Assembly: GCA_036501145.1 (NCBI GenBank)
Contig: DASYAV010000246.1
Span: forward strand, 17,385-81,384
Source: PALSA-505 sp036501145
Lineage (GTDB): Bacteria; Actinomycetota; Actinomycetes; Streptosporangiales; Streptosporangiaceae
DNA: 64,000 nt
Direction of reading: 5' to 3'
A program made the position numbers and the translations under genes. The notes below the pieces were generated by a model that did not search any database, was not told the origin of the DNA, and worked only from the letters and a program-made list of their open reading frames with translations. Positions within the stretch are counted from its first letter, which is position 1. The number at the start of each line of letters is the position of its first letter. Positions 7,919-15,842 of the stretch are shown here, piece by piece.

Positions 7919-8473
7919 CTACCAGGGTGGCAGCGGGCGGATCATGTCCGGCCCCGGCGTGCCGATGCCGCGGCCGGGCACCTGACCGAGGAGCTCCAGC
8001 GCCCAGCCGCCGGCCCGGACCGGCCGCAGCTGGGTCGGCGCGGGTACGATCATCTGGTGCACCTGGGCCCGGACGGCAAGCCCGAGCGCGGCGCTGGCCT
8101 CTACCCGGCTTTCCCCGGTGTAGGGGACATACAGCGGCAGCGGCCCCGCCTGCCAGAAGCACGCCCCGTCGTAGCGGCTGTCGGCGCTGGCCTCCGCCTG
8201 GACCAGCTGCTCCAGGGTGAACTGCAGGCGGCCCTGGCTGTCCCGCCACCGGGACCGGGCGGCCAGCACCAGGTGCGGGTCCACCTCCTGGACCTGCGGG
8301 GGGCGGCTGTCCTCAAACATCAGGTACTCAAACAGCGGCAGCGCCGCCTGGAAAAACACCCGGGCATCCAGCGTCACCAGCCGCCGCCGGGAAGCCGCCC
8401 GCTCCAGGGTCTTAAACGCGGCGATGAAGTCCATGCACACCCCGCGCAGCTGCGCAGCCGGGTCCGGAGTCAT
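7919..8473 (-). CDS. Hypothetical protein (184 aa)
   Basis: From ATG 8473 (MTPDPAAQLRGVCMDFIAAF) to the stop at 7919. The protein is mixed alpha/beta, rich in aromatic and charged residues (FFQAALPLFEYLMFEDS, SRYDGACFWQAGPLPLYVPY), clearly globular, with no signal peptide or membrane segment. Starts further upstream would overlap the next gene in another frame and give low-complexity sequence. Family not recognised. Confidence 0.6.
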   Translation of the reverse strand: MTPDPAAQLRGVCMDFIAAFKTLERAASRRRLVTLDARVFFQAALPLFEYLMFEDSRPPQVQEVDPHLVLAARSRWRDSQGRLQFTLEQLVQAEASADSRYDGACFWQAGPLPLYVPYTGESRVEASAALGLAVRAQVHQMIVPAPTQLRPVRAGGWALELLGQVPGRGIGTPGPDMIRPLPPW

Positions 8474-8534
8474 GACCCGACGGTACGACGGGCCGCCGAC
8501 AAAACCTGGCCGGCAACCAGGCCAGGCGCCTCGC

Positions 8535-9095
8535 TCAGCGACGGAAACGCGAGGTGGTCCCGGCGACCGGGCGCCGTCCCCGCGATGCCCTGGGGATCTC
8601 GAACACCTTGGGCGCCCTGGCGATGCCAAGCGTGATGAACCCCTTCTCCAGCGCTTCCCGCTCCGCGGCGCTCGGCATGCGCGAGATGAACCCTTCGGAC
8701 TCGATGACCTGCCTCAGCCGCCGGGCCCGGTTCGCGCTGTCCGTCCCCTCACCTTCGGCGACTCGCATGATCACGTAACTGGTGGGTCCCCCGCCGGTGA
8801 GCTCAGCACGCGCCTGGTCCATCTCCTCAGGGGCGGCAACCACGACAGCAGCGAAAGTGTCCAGCTCATGGGATGACCAGCCGTGCAGGCGCCGGTGCCG
8901 CTCAAGCCGGACCTCCTCGGCCCGCTCGCGTGCCAGGCCCGCTTCCGCACTGGCCGCGTCCGCCTGGGCCTTCTGCCGGTCCCGGGAGGCATCCAGCCAC
9001 GCCGGGCCATGCCGCACAAGGCCGTAGGCAGCAAACAAAGCCACGATAAGGGTGCCGAGCCCCGCCGCAGCGGATCCGATATTTCCCCAGTGCAT
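8535..9095 (-). CDS. Membrane-anchored protein with short coiled coil
   Basis: ATG 9095 gives 186 residues: an N-terminal hydrophobic helix (IGSAAAGLGTLIVALFAAYGLV), a charged helix typical of a coiled coil (DRQKAQADAASAEAGLARER), then a soluble domain ending FRR. Similar small proteins with an N-terminal anchor and cytosolic domain are common in actinobacterial accessory DNA. Function unknown. Confidence 0.6.
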   Translation of the reverse strand: MHWGNIGSAAAGLGTLIVALFAAYGLVRHGPAWLDASRDRQKAQADAASAEAGLARERAEEVRLERHRRLHGWSSHELDTFAAVVVAAPEEMDQARAELTGGGPTSYVIMRVAEGEGTDSANRARRLRQVIESEGFISRMPSAAEREALEKGFITLGIARAPKVFEIPRASRGRRPVAGTTSRFRR

Positions 9096-9190
9096 GCGGC
9101 CAGCATGACCTGCGGGGCCGCCAGTGACGGGCAGGAACACGCCGGCGGCCAGCCGGGTGACCGCGCAGGGACGCCCCCAGCAGGCGCGTG

Positions 9191-9851
9191 TCACCGTGGC
9201 CAGGAAACGAACCGGTCCCGCAATCGGGTGACGTCAGGCGGGGTCAGCCCATAGCGGGCGAAGGCCTCGTCCTCCAGGCGGTCGAGCCGTCGCCCGGCGT
9301 CGGCGAAGTCCTCAGCGGTCAGGCCTGGGTCCAGCCGCCGGGCGAAGCCGATGAGCTCATCCACGGTGTAGCGGTCAAGCGCCGCTGCGGTATCCAGGTA
9401 GTCGCGTTCGTAAGCCCTCGAGGCCAGGGCGCAGACCTTGCCGCCGACCACGTCCTCCAAGTCCAGGACCGGACCGAAGTCCATGATCACCGGGGCGTGG
9501 CCACGGTCGAAGTAGGCCATCTGCAGCGCCATCTGGGTGCCCCCGGGCGCGGTGATCGTCCACTCGGCCAGGCCTTCACCCATCCCGTAGAAGATGTCGT
9601 CGAGCCCGGCGGTCTTGTCCTTGGACTCGACGTCGAACCCCGCGCCGCGCAGCGCCTCTTCCACCGCCGCGGTGGCCGCGGTCACGCCGGACTCCCGGTC
9701 GGTGAACAGATCGCATAACGACGTCCTCGGTGTAGCGGTCGATGACCCCGTGGGCCATCAGGGCGTTGCCACCGCCTAGCGCGAACCCGTGCACGGCCGC
9801 GGCGCGCAGCGCGATGGCCGCCACCTGGCGGTGCAGGTCGCTGACTGGCAT
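9191..9851 (-). pseudogene. AbiEii-like nucleotidyltransferase with a frameshift
   Basis: The N-terminal part from ATG 9851 includes ALGGGNALMAHGVIDRYTED, the GG-A-H signature of AbiEii/MNT-type nucleotidyltransferases. The expected continuation (LFTDRESGVTAATAAVEEAL...) is in another frame. At 9708-9722 about seven extra bases sit between the valine codon and the expected DLFTDRE. The rest (to FVSWPR) is intact. The protein would act as the toxin-like nucleotidyltransferase of a type IV pair. ATG 9851 overlaps the stop of the upstream gene, as in an operon. Either a pseudogene or a sequencing error. Confidence 0.7.
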
Positions 9852-10207
9852 CAGGCTGCGGCTGCCGCGGTCCGCAGGACCGGGTGACGCTCCTCCCACG
9901 CTGCCCGGATGCCCTTGGGCAGGTACAGCTCCGGCCACACGCTGATCAGCATGGCGCTGTTGAGGTAGGTGGTGAGGTCTTCCGGGCGGCGTGCCTGCCC
10001 GAGCACGGTCTCATACATCGCCCGCACCATGAACGGCTTGCCCAGGTCAAACGTCCGGTCCGGGCTGCTCCAGAACAGCCGGCCCGGCAGCTCAGCCGTG
10101 CCCTCGGCCGGGCCGCGCAGGTCGGCCAGGTCCGACACAACCAGTACCCGGCGCCCCGGCCGGGACTGCTGCGCCGCCCAGGCAGCCACAGGACGTGCCG
10201 TCTCCAT
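9851..10207 (-). CDS. Hypothetical protein upstream of the nucleotidyltransferase
   Basis: 118 residues from ATG 10207 (METARPVAAWAAQQSRPGRR). The product is soluble, with LVVSDLADLRGPAEGTAEL and a conserved-looking C-terminal half (FMVRAMYETVLGQARRPEDL). It overlaps the next gene by ATGA, so the two are translationally coupled; by position it could play the AbiEi-like partner role, but the sequence does not show a clear winged helix. Coding signal (VADLAGYAGG) continues a little upstream of the chosen start. Confidence 0.6.
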   Translation of the reverse strand: METARPVAAWAAQQSRPGRRVLVVSDLADLRGPAEGTAELPGRLFWSSPDRTFDLGKPFMVRAMYETVLGQARRPEDLTTYLNSAMLISVWPELYLPKGIRAAWEERHPVLRTAAAAA

Positions 10208-10365
10208 GCCCCCAGCATAGCCCGCCAGGTCAGCGACGCGAAACCCTGTTCGAATGTTGAAGTACTGGGCGAAGATGCACCCGGGCCGAATGCTGGTCGA
10301 AGTCAGTTGCCAGGCCAGGCTGGCGGAGCTGAACCGACCGGAGCCAGGCGAGGCGGAAGCCTGGC

Positions 10366-10572
10366 TTAGTCCTCCTGTCCGGCGGGTCCGCGCTGATCGC
10401 CTCGTTCCGCGGCCGCGGCTGATGCCGCGGCCGCCAGCGCGGCGGGCCGGCTGAACAGGGTGGCTTCCAGATTCTCCTTGTCCTCGGGGCACAAGATCCC
10501 GCCGGACCCGGCGGGCCGGTCACAGTCTCCGAGGGCGCACACCCGCACGGCTTCGGTTGCTCCGTCAGTCAC
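10366..10572 (-). CDS. Small cysteine-containing protein (68 aa)
   Basis: MTDGATEAVRVCALGDCDRP followed by GILCPEDKENLEATLF: three cysteines spaced C-x4-C...C suggest a small metal-binding fold. The C-terminal half is Ala-rich helix. It lies 14 bases downstream of the 10587 gene in the same direction. No family recognised. Confidence 0.45.
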   Translation of the reverse strand: MTDGATEAVRVCALGDCDRPAGSGGILCPEDKENLEATLFSRPAALAAAASAAAAERGDQRGPAGQED

Positions 10573-10586
10573 TTAGCCTCGCCCCC

Positions 10587-10973
10587 TCATCGGTCAGCCT
10601 TCCGTTCCCCGGTGCCCCGGGCCACGTCCATCACGATGACCGTGGCCAGGTCGGCCAGCTCCGGGGTCCAGCGCTGCAGGCCCCAGTCTGCGGCGATGCG
10701 CACCGGCGGGCCGCCAGGCGCGCTGAGGGTGACCATGTCCTCGTGATCGGGACCGCTGACGTACATCACGTCCAGGACCTCGCGCTCATCGCCGCGCCAG
10801 CCCGCGTCCGGGTTCACCACGCAGTCACCGGGCCGGACCTTGTCGGCGTAGACCGCGTCCGGGCTCCACAGCGGGGCCCGCTGCCCGGCGGCGGCTGCCG
10901 CGTCGCAGGCAGCCAGCCACGGCTGCAGGGCCTGCAGCACGGCCTCCCAATACGTTTCGTCTCTGCTGGTCAT
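10587..10973 (-). CDS. Hypothetical protein (128 aa)
   Basis: ATG 10973 overlaps the stop of the upstream frame (ATGA); a GTG directly before it is the alternative. The sequence includes ETYWEAVLQALQPWLAACD and a beta-rich part (KVRPGDCVVNPDAGWRGDE, DHEDMVTLSAPGG) reminiscent of small SH3-like or ASCH-like folds of phage and plasmid proteins. Function unknown. Confidence 0.6.
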   Translation of the reverse strand: MTSRDETYWEAVLQALQPWLAACDAAAAAGQRAPLWSPDAVYADKVRPGDCVVNPDAGWRGDEREVLDVMYVSGPDHEDMVTLSAPGGPPVRIAADWGLQRWTPELADLATVIVMDVARGTGERKADR

Positions 10974-11116
10974 CACGCGTCTACGGGGAGGTCGAGCCGG
11001 TTCAGCAGCTCGTCAGCGAAGCCCTGCCTGGCTGCCGGGTCCCTGTCCAGGGCCGCGGCGATCCGGTCGGCCAGTTCGGTCAGGCTCAGCTCGACGGTGA
11101 CCTGCGTGTTTTTTAG
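10973..11116 (-). CDS. Short helical protein, start uncertain
   Basis: The stretch VTVELSLTELADRIAAALDR to LLNRLDLPVDA is clearly protein-like and ends in TGA at 10973-10975. No ATG or GTG is available before the upstream gene's stop, so initiation must use a rare codon or reinitiation. It is about 45 residues long, amphipathic, and resembles the start of the preceding protein's VSIELTQEQVSRML segment. Confidence 0.35.
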   Translation of the reverse strand, partial: LKNTQVTVELSLTELADRIAAALDRDPAARQGFADELLNRLDLPVDA

Positions 11117-11481
11117 CGGTGTGGTGCCCGGCGGGTGTCGGGCCCGCGCAGCGCCTGGCGCAGCCGCTGCCCGACGTGCAGGCTGTCGGCCAGCTGGTAA
11201 CGCCGCGCGGGGGTGGCGGCGTCGTCGAGCTCGGCGCTGATCGCCGCCAGCTCGGCCGCGAGGCACGCGAACGTCTCCCGCCACTCGGGCCGGGCGGCCA
11301 GGGATGCCAGCATCCGGCTGACCTGCTCCTGGGTGAGCTCGATGCTGACAGCGCGGCCCAGGACGGCCTTGGGGCCGCTGGTCACCGTGCCGTGCACGCG
11401 CAGGGACCGGGACTGGTAGCTCTGGCCGCCATCCGCTGCGGCGGCCAGCTGGGTCCGGGGGCGGGCGGGCTGGCTGGTCAT
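11113..11481 (-). CDS. Hypothetical helical protein (122 aa)
   Basis: MTSQPARPRTQLAAAADGGQ start, then a beta strand (VSIELTQEQVSRMLASLA) and several Ala-rich helices. No membrane segment and no cysteines. The first of a run of small minus-strand genes with short or overlapping junctions (11481 to 10366). Function unknown. Confidence 0.55.
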   Translation of the reverse strand: MTSQPARPRTQLAAAADGGQSYQSRSLRVHGTVTSGPKAVLGRAVSIELTQEQVSRMLASLAARPEWRETFACLAAELAAISAELDDAATPARRYQLADSLHVGQRLRQALRGPDTRRAPHR

Positions 11482-11504
11482 CGCGGGTACCTCCTGGCCG
11501 GGGG

Positions 11505-11600
11505 CTAGCTGTCCTGGGCGAGCAGGCTGGTGAGCTGCAGCTGGACCAGCTGCAGCGCGGCGAACCGCTTTGCGCAGGGCGGCGATGGCGGTGTCCCTCT
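11505..11600 (-). pseudogene. Remnant copy of the 3' end of the gene at 18842-19924
   Basis: The terminal codons (LQLVQLQLTSLLAQDS, stop 11505-11507) match the C-terminus LQLVQLQLTSLLTQAS of the 18842-19924 protein. The next upstream bases match again after skipping about 75 bases (DTAIAALRK against DTVIAALHK), in a shifted frame. It is a deleted, non-functional paralogous tail. The two copies are direct repeats on either side of the Tn7-like element. Confidence 0.6.
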
Positions 11601-11607
11601 CCGGTTT

Positions 11608-12027
11608 CTAGCTGGCTGCCAGCACGCGGTGGATGGCAACGGGGAGCGAGTCGCCCCACGCGGCTGCGAGCTGGCGGCCGCCGGAGCGCATTGAGGTGCT
11701 GTCGGGGAAGACGGCGAGGTAGTGCTCTTCGGCGTTCCAGAGCTGGACGTCGGCGATGATCTGCGGGTCGGCGTAGCAGCCGCCCGTGACGCCTGATTCG
11801 ACTTGCAGCTCACCGCGGCCGCTGCGGTACACGGCCACGCCGGCCTGGCCGAAGTTCTGCACGTGGCCGTGCTCGAGGTCGAACTCGATGATGTGTGCCT
11901 GGCTGGGGGTGCCGGCCGGGAGGGCTGTAGGGTCCGGACGATCATGAGCAGTCACACGCCTGTGATCTGCAGTGTTCTCCTCGGTGAGCAATATGGTCTT
12001 GCGGCCGTTCCGGATGATCATGAGCAA
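11608..12027 (-). CDS. Hypothetical protein whose 5' end lies inside the transposon end
   Basis: 139 codons from ATG 12027. Residues after about 35 are protein-like (HIIEFDLEHGHVQNFGQAGV, ADVQLWNAEEHYLAVFPDS). The first 34 codons lie inside the left end of the Tn7-like element (boundary at 11926) and read through transposase-binding repeats. The original start therefore seems to have been displaced by insertion; the gene may be a pseudogene or may use the transposon-supplied ATG. Confidence 0.45.
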   Translation of the reverse strand: MLMIIRNGRKTILLTEENTADHRRVTAHDRPDPTALPAGTPSQAHIIEFDLEHGHVQNFGQAGVAVYRSGRGELQVESGVTGGCYADPQIIADVQLWNAEEHYLAVFPDSTSMRSGGRQLAAAWGDSLPVAIHRVLAAS

Positions 12028-12028
12028 T
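11926..12028. repeat. Left transposon end with transposase-binding repeats
   Basis: The terminal TGTAGGGTCCG at 11926 runs into GATCATGAGCA (to 11950). A half-site GTGAGCAAT lies at about 11983-11991, and TTCCGGATGATCATGAGCAAT at 12008-12028 touches the tniQ stop codon. Orientation is opposite to that at the right end. Confidence 0.75.
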
Positions 12029-14706
12029 CAGGCAAGGCAGTGCGAGGTAGGGGGGTGGGGCTGCTGGTCATGGTTCGGCTTGTCCGCCAGATGGCAGCCC
12101 GGCCGACTGCCTTGCTCCTGGGCGATAAGAAGGATCTGGAGCGCCTCGGAGATGAACGCGTTGCCTGCTGTCGTGGGGGCCAGCGGCCTGCCGGATCGGT
12201 CGATGATGGTGAATCCGGCGGCCGTTTCGATCTGGTGGAGCATCTGTGCCAGGGCGCGCGTGCGTCCGTCGTAGAGGACGCTGGCTGCTGCGGCGATGCT
12301 GTCGTGGCCGGGGATGCGGGTGATCAGCTCCAGCCGGGTCAGTGCCCCGCTGCGCATGGTGACCGCGCGGAGGGCGGGTGAGGGCGGGCTGGGCAGTGTG
12401 AGGTGGCCGATGCCGCTGTAGTCCCGGTGCCCGCGGATGGGCAGGTCCCAGTTCCTGGCCAGTCTCATCAGGTAGTCGGCGGTGACGTTGCGTTCGCGGG
12501 CCAGTGCGCTGATGCTGCGCATGTTGATGGTGTACTCGCGTTCCAGCCAGGCCCGGGTGATCCCTGATCCGGGTGGCGGGGGCCGGTAGTTGCGGCGCGG
12601 CGGCACGTGGTCGTGCTGGAGCAGCCTGAGGACGGTGGCGGTGGCGCAGCCGGCCATGCCGGCGATCGTGGTCATGGGCAGGTGCTGGTCTTCATATAGG
12701 CCGCGGAGCCGTGCGGGGTCGAGGATGTCCGCGCGGGTGGGTGCGGAGGGGATGCCGTTCGCGGTGGCCTGGGGTGTGCCGGTGCCGGTGATCTCGCAGT
12801 AGAGCCTGACGTGTTCGGGGGTGAGGCCGAGGGTTCCGGCGGCGGCGTGGACGGTCGGGGCCGTTGCCAGCACGGTGGCGAAGTGCCCGGCGCTGATGGT
12901 GGCAGGGTCGGTGCCGGGCCAGCGGGGGCAGGTGACCCAGTCGGCGGGTGGTTCCCAGGTGACCGGTTCGCTGATGTCGTGGTGGGCGAGGTTGGCCTGG
13001 GCTTGCTGGTGCAGGAAGGCCCGTAGTGGCTGGGGTGCGTGGAAGCGGAAGCTGGTGCAGTGCTGGCCGAATGGTTTCTTCTGCTCACCGGGGGGTGGGT
13101 GCTCGCCGGTGAGCAGCATGCGCAGGTACCAGCGCAGCACGGCCAGCCGCGGGGTGTAGCCTGCGCTCCAGCCGTGCTGCAGGCGCAGCCTGGTGTAAGC
13201 GTCCAGGTCCAGGGTGATGATGGCGGTGGTGAACAGCGCCCGCCGCCGGGCGTAGTTGATCGGGCTGCCGTGCTGATCCAGGGTGAAGGCGAGCTGGGCC
13301 AGGACCGCGGCCAGCGGGGTGACGTCGCGATCGTGGTAGTGGATCCGCTCGACGGTGCTCCGGCTGGTGCCTGGGGTGTGGTTGCCAAGCAGCGGGGCGG
13401 CGCGCTCGAAGTTCAGCTGCGGCGGGCCGCCGGGCAGCAGCAGGAAACTGGCGCAGCCGCGGCGGAAGGACGCGGACCCGGTCCGCGGGCCGCCGGCCGG
13501 AGCGCCGGCGCCGGCGGGCAGGGCAGGGAGCAGGCGCATGGTCCAGCCCGGCCACAGCATCGCGGGGATCATTGTTGCGCGGCGCTTGATGGCCTGGGCG
13601 GGCAGGTCCGGCCAGCGAGGCCGGGCGGTGGCAGTGGCGTAGCGCAGCCGGGTGTGCAGGTTCGCCTCACCGTCCAGCCTGCCCAGGACGCGGCTGACCA
13701 TGTCTGGGCCGCTCCAGGCCCAGCGGCGGGCCAGCGCGCCGATGCCGGGCATGCGCTGCCGGTGTTCCAGCAGGGAACGGTCGGCCTGCAAAACCCAGTC
13801 GAACAGCACCTCATGATCAGGATGGGCGCGGTCGAGCGCGACCACGGCGAGCGCGGCGCCGATGGCGGTGCTGCGGGCATCGCGGCTAGCCGCCGCATCC
13901 GCCGGGCCAGGCAGCCGGGCGCCGAGCTCATCCAGCACGGCGGCTACGACTGGCGGAGCCTGCTGCGGGATGGTGTGCAGCCCCCGCGCGATCCGCCCGG
14001 CGGTGGCGTAGACCTGGCGGAGCTCGGCCAGCGCCGCCGGCCGGTCGCCGGGCCGTCCGGCCATGAGCGCGGCCAGGTGCCGGTGCGCGGCCAGCACCAG
14101 CCCGGCGGCGGGCAGCGGCACGGCTGGCCCGCGGGTCAGGTCGGCCCCGCACGACCACCGGCCGGGCCCGCCGGCCGGGTGGTCGCGGGTGCAGGTGCCG
14201 CCAGCCCGCGGTCCCAGCCGGCGCGTATTCCACATGCGGGGCGGACGGTGGCAGGCCGGGCAGAAGTCCGCCAGCAGCACCCGGTGGACCGGGCAGGCAA
14301 ACGACCATGGCAGCCGCCAGGTAACCGGCCCGCGGCCGTCGTCGCGGGCCAGGCAGGCCGGGCAGTAGCGGGCACGGGGTGCGCCGAACCGGCCGGCCGG
14401 AGGGCGGACCAGCAGCTCGCGGCGGTCAGCCCGGATGGCGGCCACCAGGCCGTCGTAGGGTTCCAGCGTCATCGCGGCCAGCGTTTGCCTGCTGACCCCG
14501 GCGGCCTGTTCCAGGGCCGCTGTCTCGTGCTCGTCCAGCCGCAGCGCCATCTGGCTGATGCGCGTGCCGCCGAGCCCGACATGCCTGATCAGGTCGCTGC
14601 CGGTGGTGTGCAGGCGGCGGGCGTAAGCGGCGATCCAGCTCTCCAGCGCCTCACCGGGCAGCGGCGGCACGGCGATCGGCAGCCGGCCGGGCGCCCAGCT
14701 GCTCAC
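12028..14706 (-). CDS. tniQ: TniQ/TnsD-like target-selection protein, unusually long
   Basis: GTG 14706 overlaps the tniB stop (GTGA) and starts at the canonical TniQ beginning: PLPGEALESWIAAYARRLH. A zinc-ribbon pair follows at residues about 110-160 (YCPACLARDD, CPVHRVLLADFCPACHRPP). The 892-residue protein then continues with a long alpha-helical part and, after about residue 680, at least two helix-turn-helix segments (MTTIAGMAGCATATVLRLLQ; SISALARERNVTADYLMRLA). Short TniQ proteins serve as adaptors, while long ones such as TnsD read a fixed DNA target; the length and HTHs favour the TnsD role. It would link TniB to an attachment site. Confidence 0.88.
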   Translation of the reverse strand: MSSWAPGRLPIAVPPLPGEALESWIAAYARRLHTTGSDLIRHVGLGGTRISQMALRLDEHETAALEQAAGVSRQTLAAMTLEPYDGLVAAIRADRRELLVRPPAGRFGAPRARYCPACLARDDGRGPVTWRLPWSFACPVHRVLLADFCPACHRPPRMWNTRRLGPRAGGTCTRDHPAGGPGRWSCGADLTRGPAVPLPAAGLVLAAHRHLAALMAGRPGDRPAALAELRQVYATAGRIARGLHTIPQQAPPVVAAVLDELGARLPGPADAAASRDARSTAIGAALAVVALDRAHPDHEVLFDWVLQADRSLLEHRQRMPGIGALARRWAWSGPDMVSRVLGRLDGEANLHTRLRYATATARPRWPDLPAQAIKRRATMIPAMLWPGWTMRLLPALPAGAGAPAGGPRTGSASFRRGCASFLLLPGGPPQLNFERAAPLLGNHTPGTSRSTVERIHYHDRDVTPLAAVLAQLAFTLDQHGSPINYARRRALFTTAIITLDLDAYTRLRLQHGWSAGYTPRLAVLRWYLRMLLTGEHPPPGEQKKPFGQHCTSFRFHAPQPLRAFLHQQAQANLAHHDISEPVTWEPPADWVTCPRWPGTDPATISAGHFATVLATAPTVHAAAGTLGLTPEHVRLYCEITGTGTPQATANGIPSAPTRADILDPARLRGLYEDQHLPMTTIAGMAGCATATVLRLLQHDHVPPRRNYRPPPPGSGITRAWLEREYTINMRSISALARERNVTADYLMRLARNWDLPIRGHRDYSGIGHLTLPSPPSPALRAVTMRSGALTRLELITRIPGHDSIAAAASVLYDGRTRALAQMLHQIETAAGFTIIDRSGRPLAPTTAGNAFISEALQILLIAQEQGSRPGCHLADKPNHDQQPHPPTSHCLA

Positions 14707-15842
14707 CCGGCCGTCACCGGCCGGGCGGGGCGGGAGGTCAGCAGCCCCGCCTCGATCGCGGCGGCCAGCTCCTGCCGGTCCGCCTCCGCGGCGGCATCGT
14801 TTTTCACCTGGTCCATCAGGCCGGCGTCCAGCCGTTCGGCGCCGGTGCGGACCGCGCGCAGGCAGCCCCGGCTGATCAGCGCCATCAGCGAGGCGAAGTG
14901 GCCGCTGGAGCGGGCGAACAGGTAGTCCGCCAGGTCGTCGGCCAGCATGCCGGGATACCGGCACGCCAGCACGAGCTGCCGTTCGATCGACAGCAGCAGC
15001 CGGCGCCACTCCTGGCGTCCCGGCTCGTCCCGGATATCAAACGGGCGCATCGTCAGCACCGTGGTCCGCCGCCCGAACTGGGCGTGCAGCGCCTGCTGCG
15101 GTGCCTGGCCCTCGGTCAGCAGGCCCCGGCCCGCCACTCCCACGCCCACGTAGATCAGCGTGACCGGGAAGGTGTTGGCCAGGAACTTCAGGTGGTTGGC
15201 CATTTTCACCGCGCTGGCATCGGCGTGGCTGGGTGCCAGGAAGTGCACATCATCGACCAGGAAAACGGCCGTCCGCAGTGACAAGACCGCGTCCTTGGCC
15301 CGCTCGGCCAGCGTGTCGGCATCCCCGCGGTCGGGCAGCCCGTAAAACCGGCAGATCGCCGCGTTCAGCCCGCGGATATGCGTGTTGCCGGTCAGCGCGA
15401 TATAGATGACCGGGACCCGCCGGTGCCCGTCCGGGGTGGTCTCGCCGCGCAGCGCGACCTGGGCCCGCCAGTAATCGCGGCCGTACTCGCGCACCGCGGT
15501 GCTCTTGCCCAGCCCCGGATAGGCGTCCACCAGCGCGGCAGGCTTGGCCTTGTCCCCGTCCTGCCGGTTGGACTCCACGATCTCACCCAGATCCCCGTGC
15601 ACGCCCAGCAGCTGGGGTGTCCTGATCGGGCCGATGTTGGCATGCCAGACCGCCCGCCGGTCGTTGTAGCGCGCCAGCTCTGGCCCCGGCAAGGCGGCGA
15701 TGCGGGCGGCCGGCAGCCGCTCGGGCTGGGGCCGGTCCGGGCCGGTGACGAATTCCAGCCAGCCCGCCAGCCGGGTCGGCGAGTACTGCCGGTCATCCCC
15801 CTCGAACACCGGCACGCCGGGCGCCCCGATACCGGCGGTCAC
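14703..15842 (-). CDS. tniB: TniB/TnsC-like AAA+ transposition ATPase
   Basis: 379 residues. Walker A is YPGLGKSTAVREYGRDY near residue 105, and Walker B is TAVFLVDDVHFLAPSH near residue 190. The N-terminal segment RLAGWLEFVTGPDRPQPERL and a C-terminal SSGHFASLMALISRG fit TniB/TnsC proteins, which bridge target selector and transposase and control target immunity. It overlaps tniA upstream and tniQ downstream by four bases each, so the three are made from one message. Confidence 0.9.
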   Translation of the reverse strand: MTAGIGAPGVPVFEGDDRQYSPTRLAGWLEFVTGPDRPQPERLPAARIAALPGPELARYNDRRAVWHANIGPIRTPQLLGVHGDLGEIVESNRQDGDKAKPAALVDAYPGLGKSTAVREYGRDYWRAQVALRGETTPDGHRRVPVIYIALTGNTHIRGLNAAICRFYGLPDRGDADTLAERAKDAVLSLRTAVFLVDDVHFLAPSHADASAVKMANHLKFLANTFPVTLIYVGVGVAGRGLLTEGQAPQQALHAQFGRRTTVLTMRPFDIRDEPGRQEWRRLLLSIERQLVLACRYPGMLADDLADYLFARSSGHFASLMALISRGCLRAVRTGAERLDAGLMDQVKNDAAAEADRQELAAAIEAGLLTSRPARPVTAG

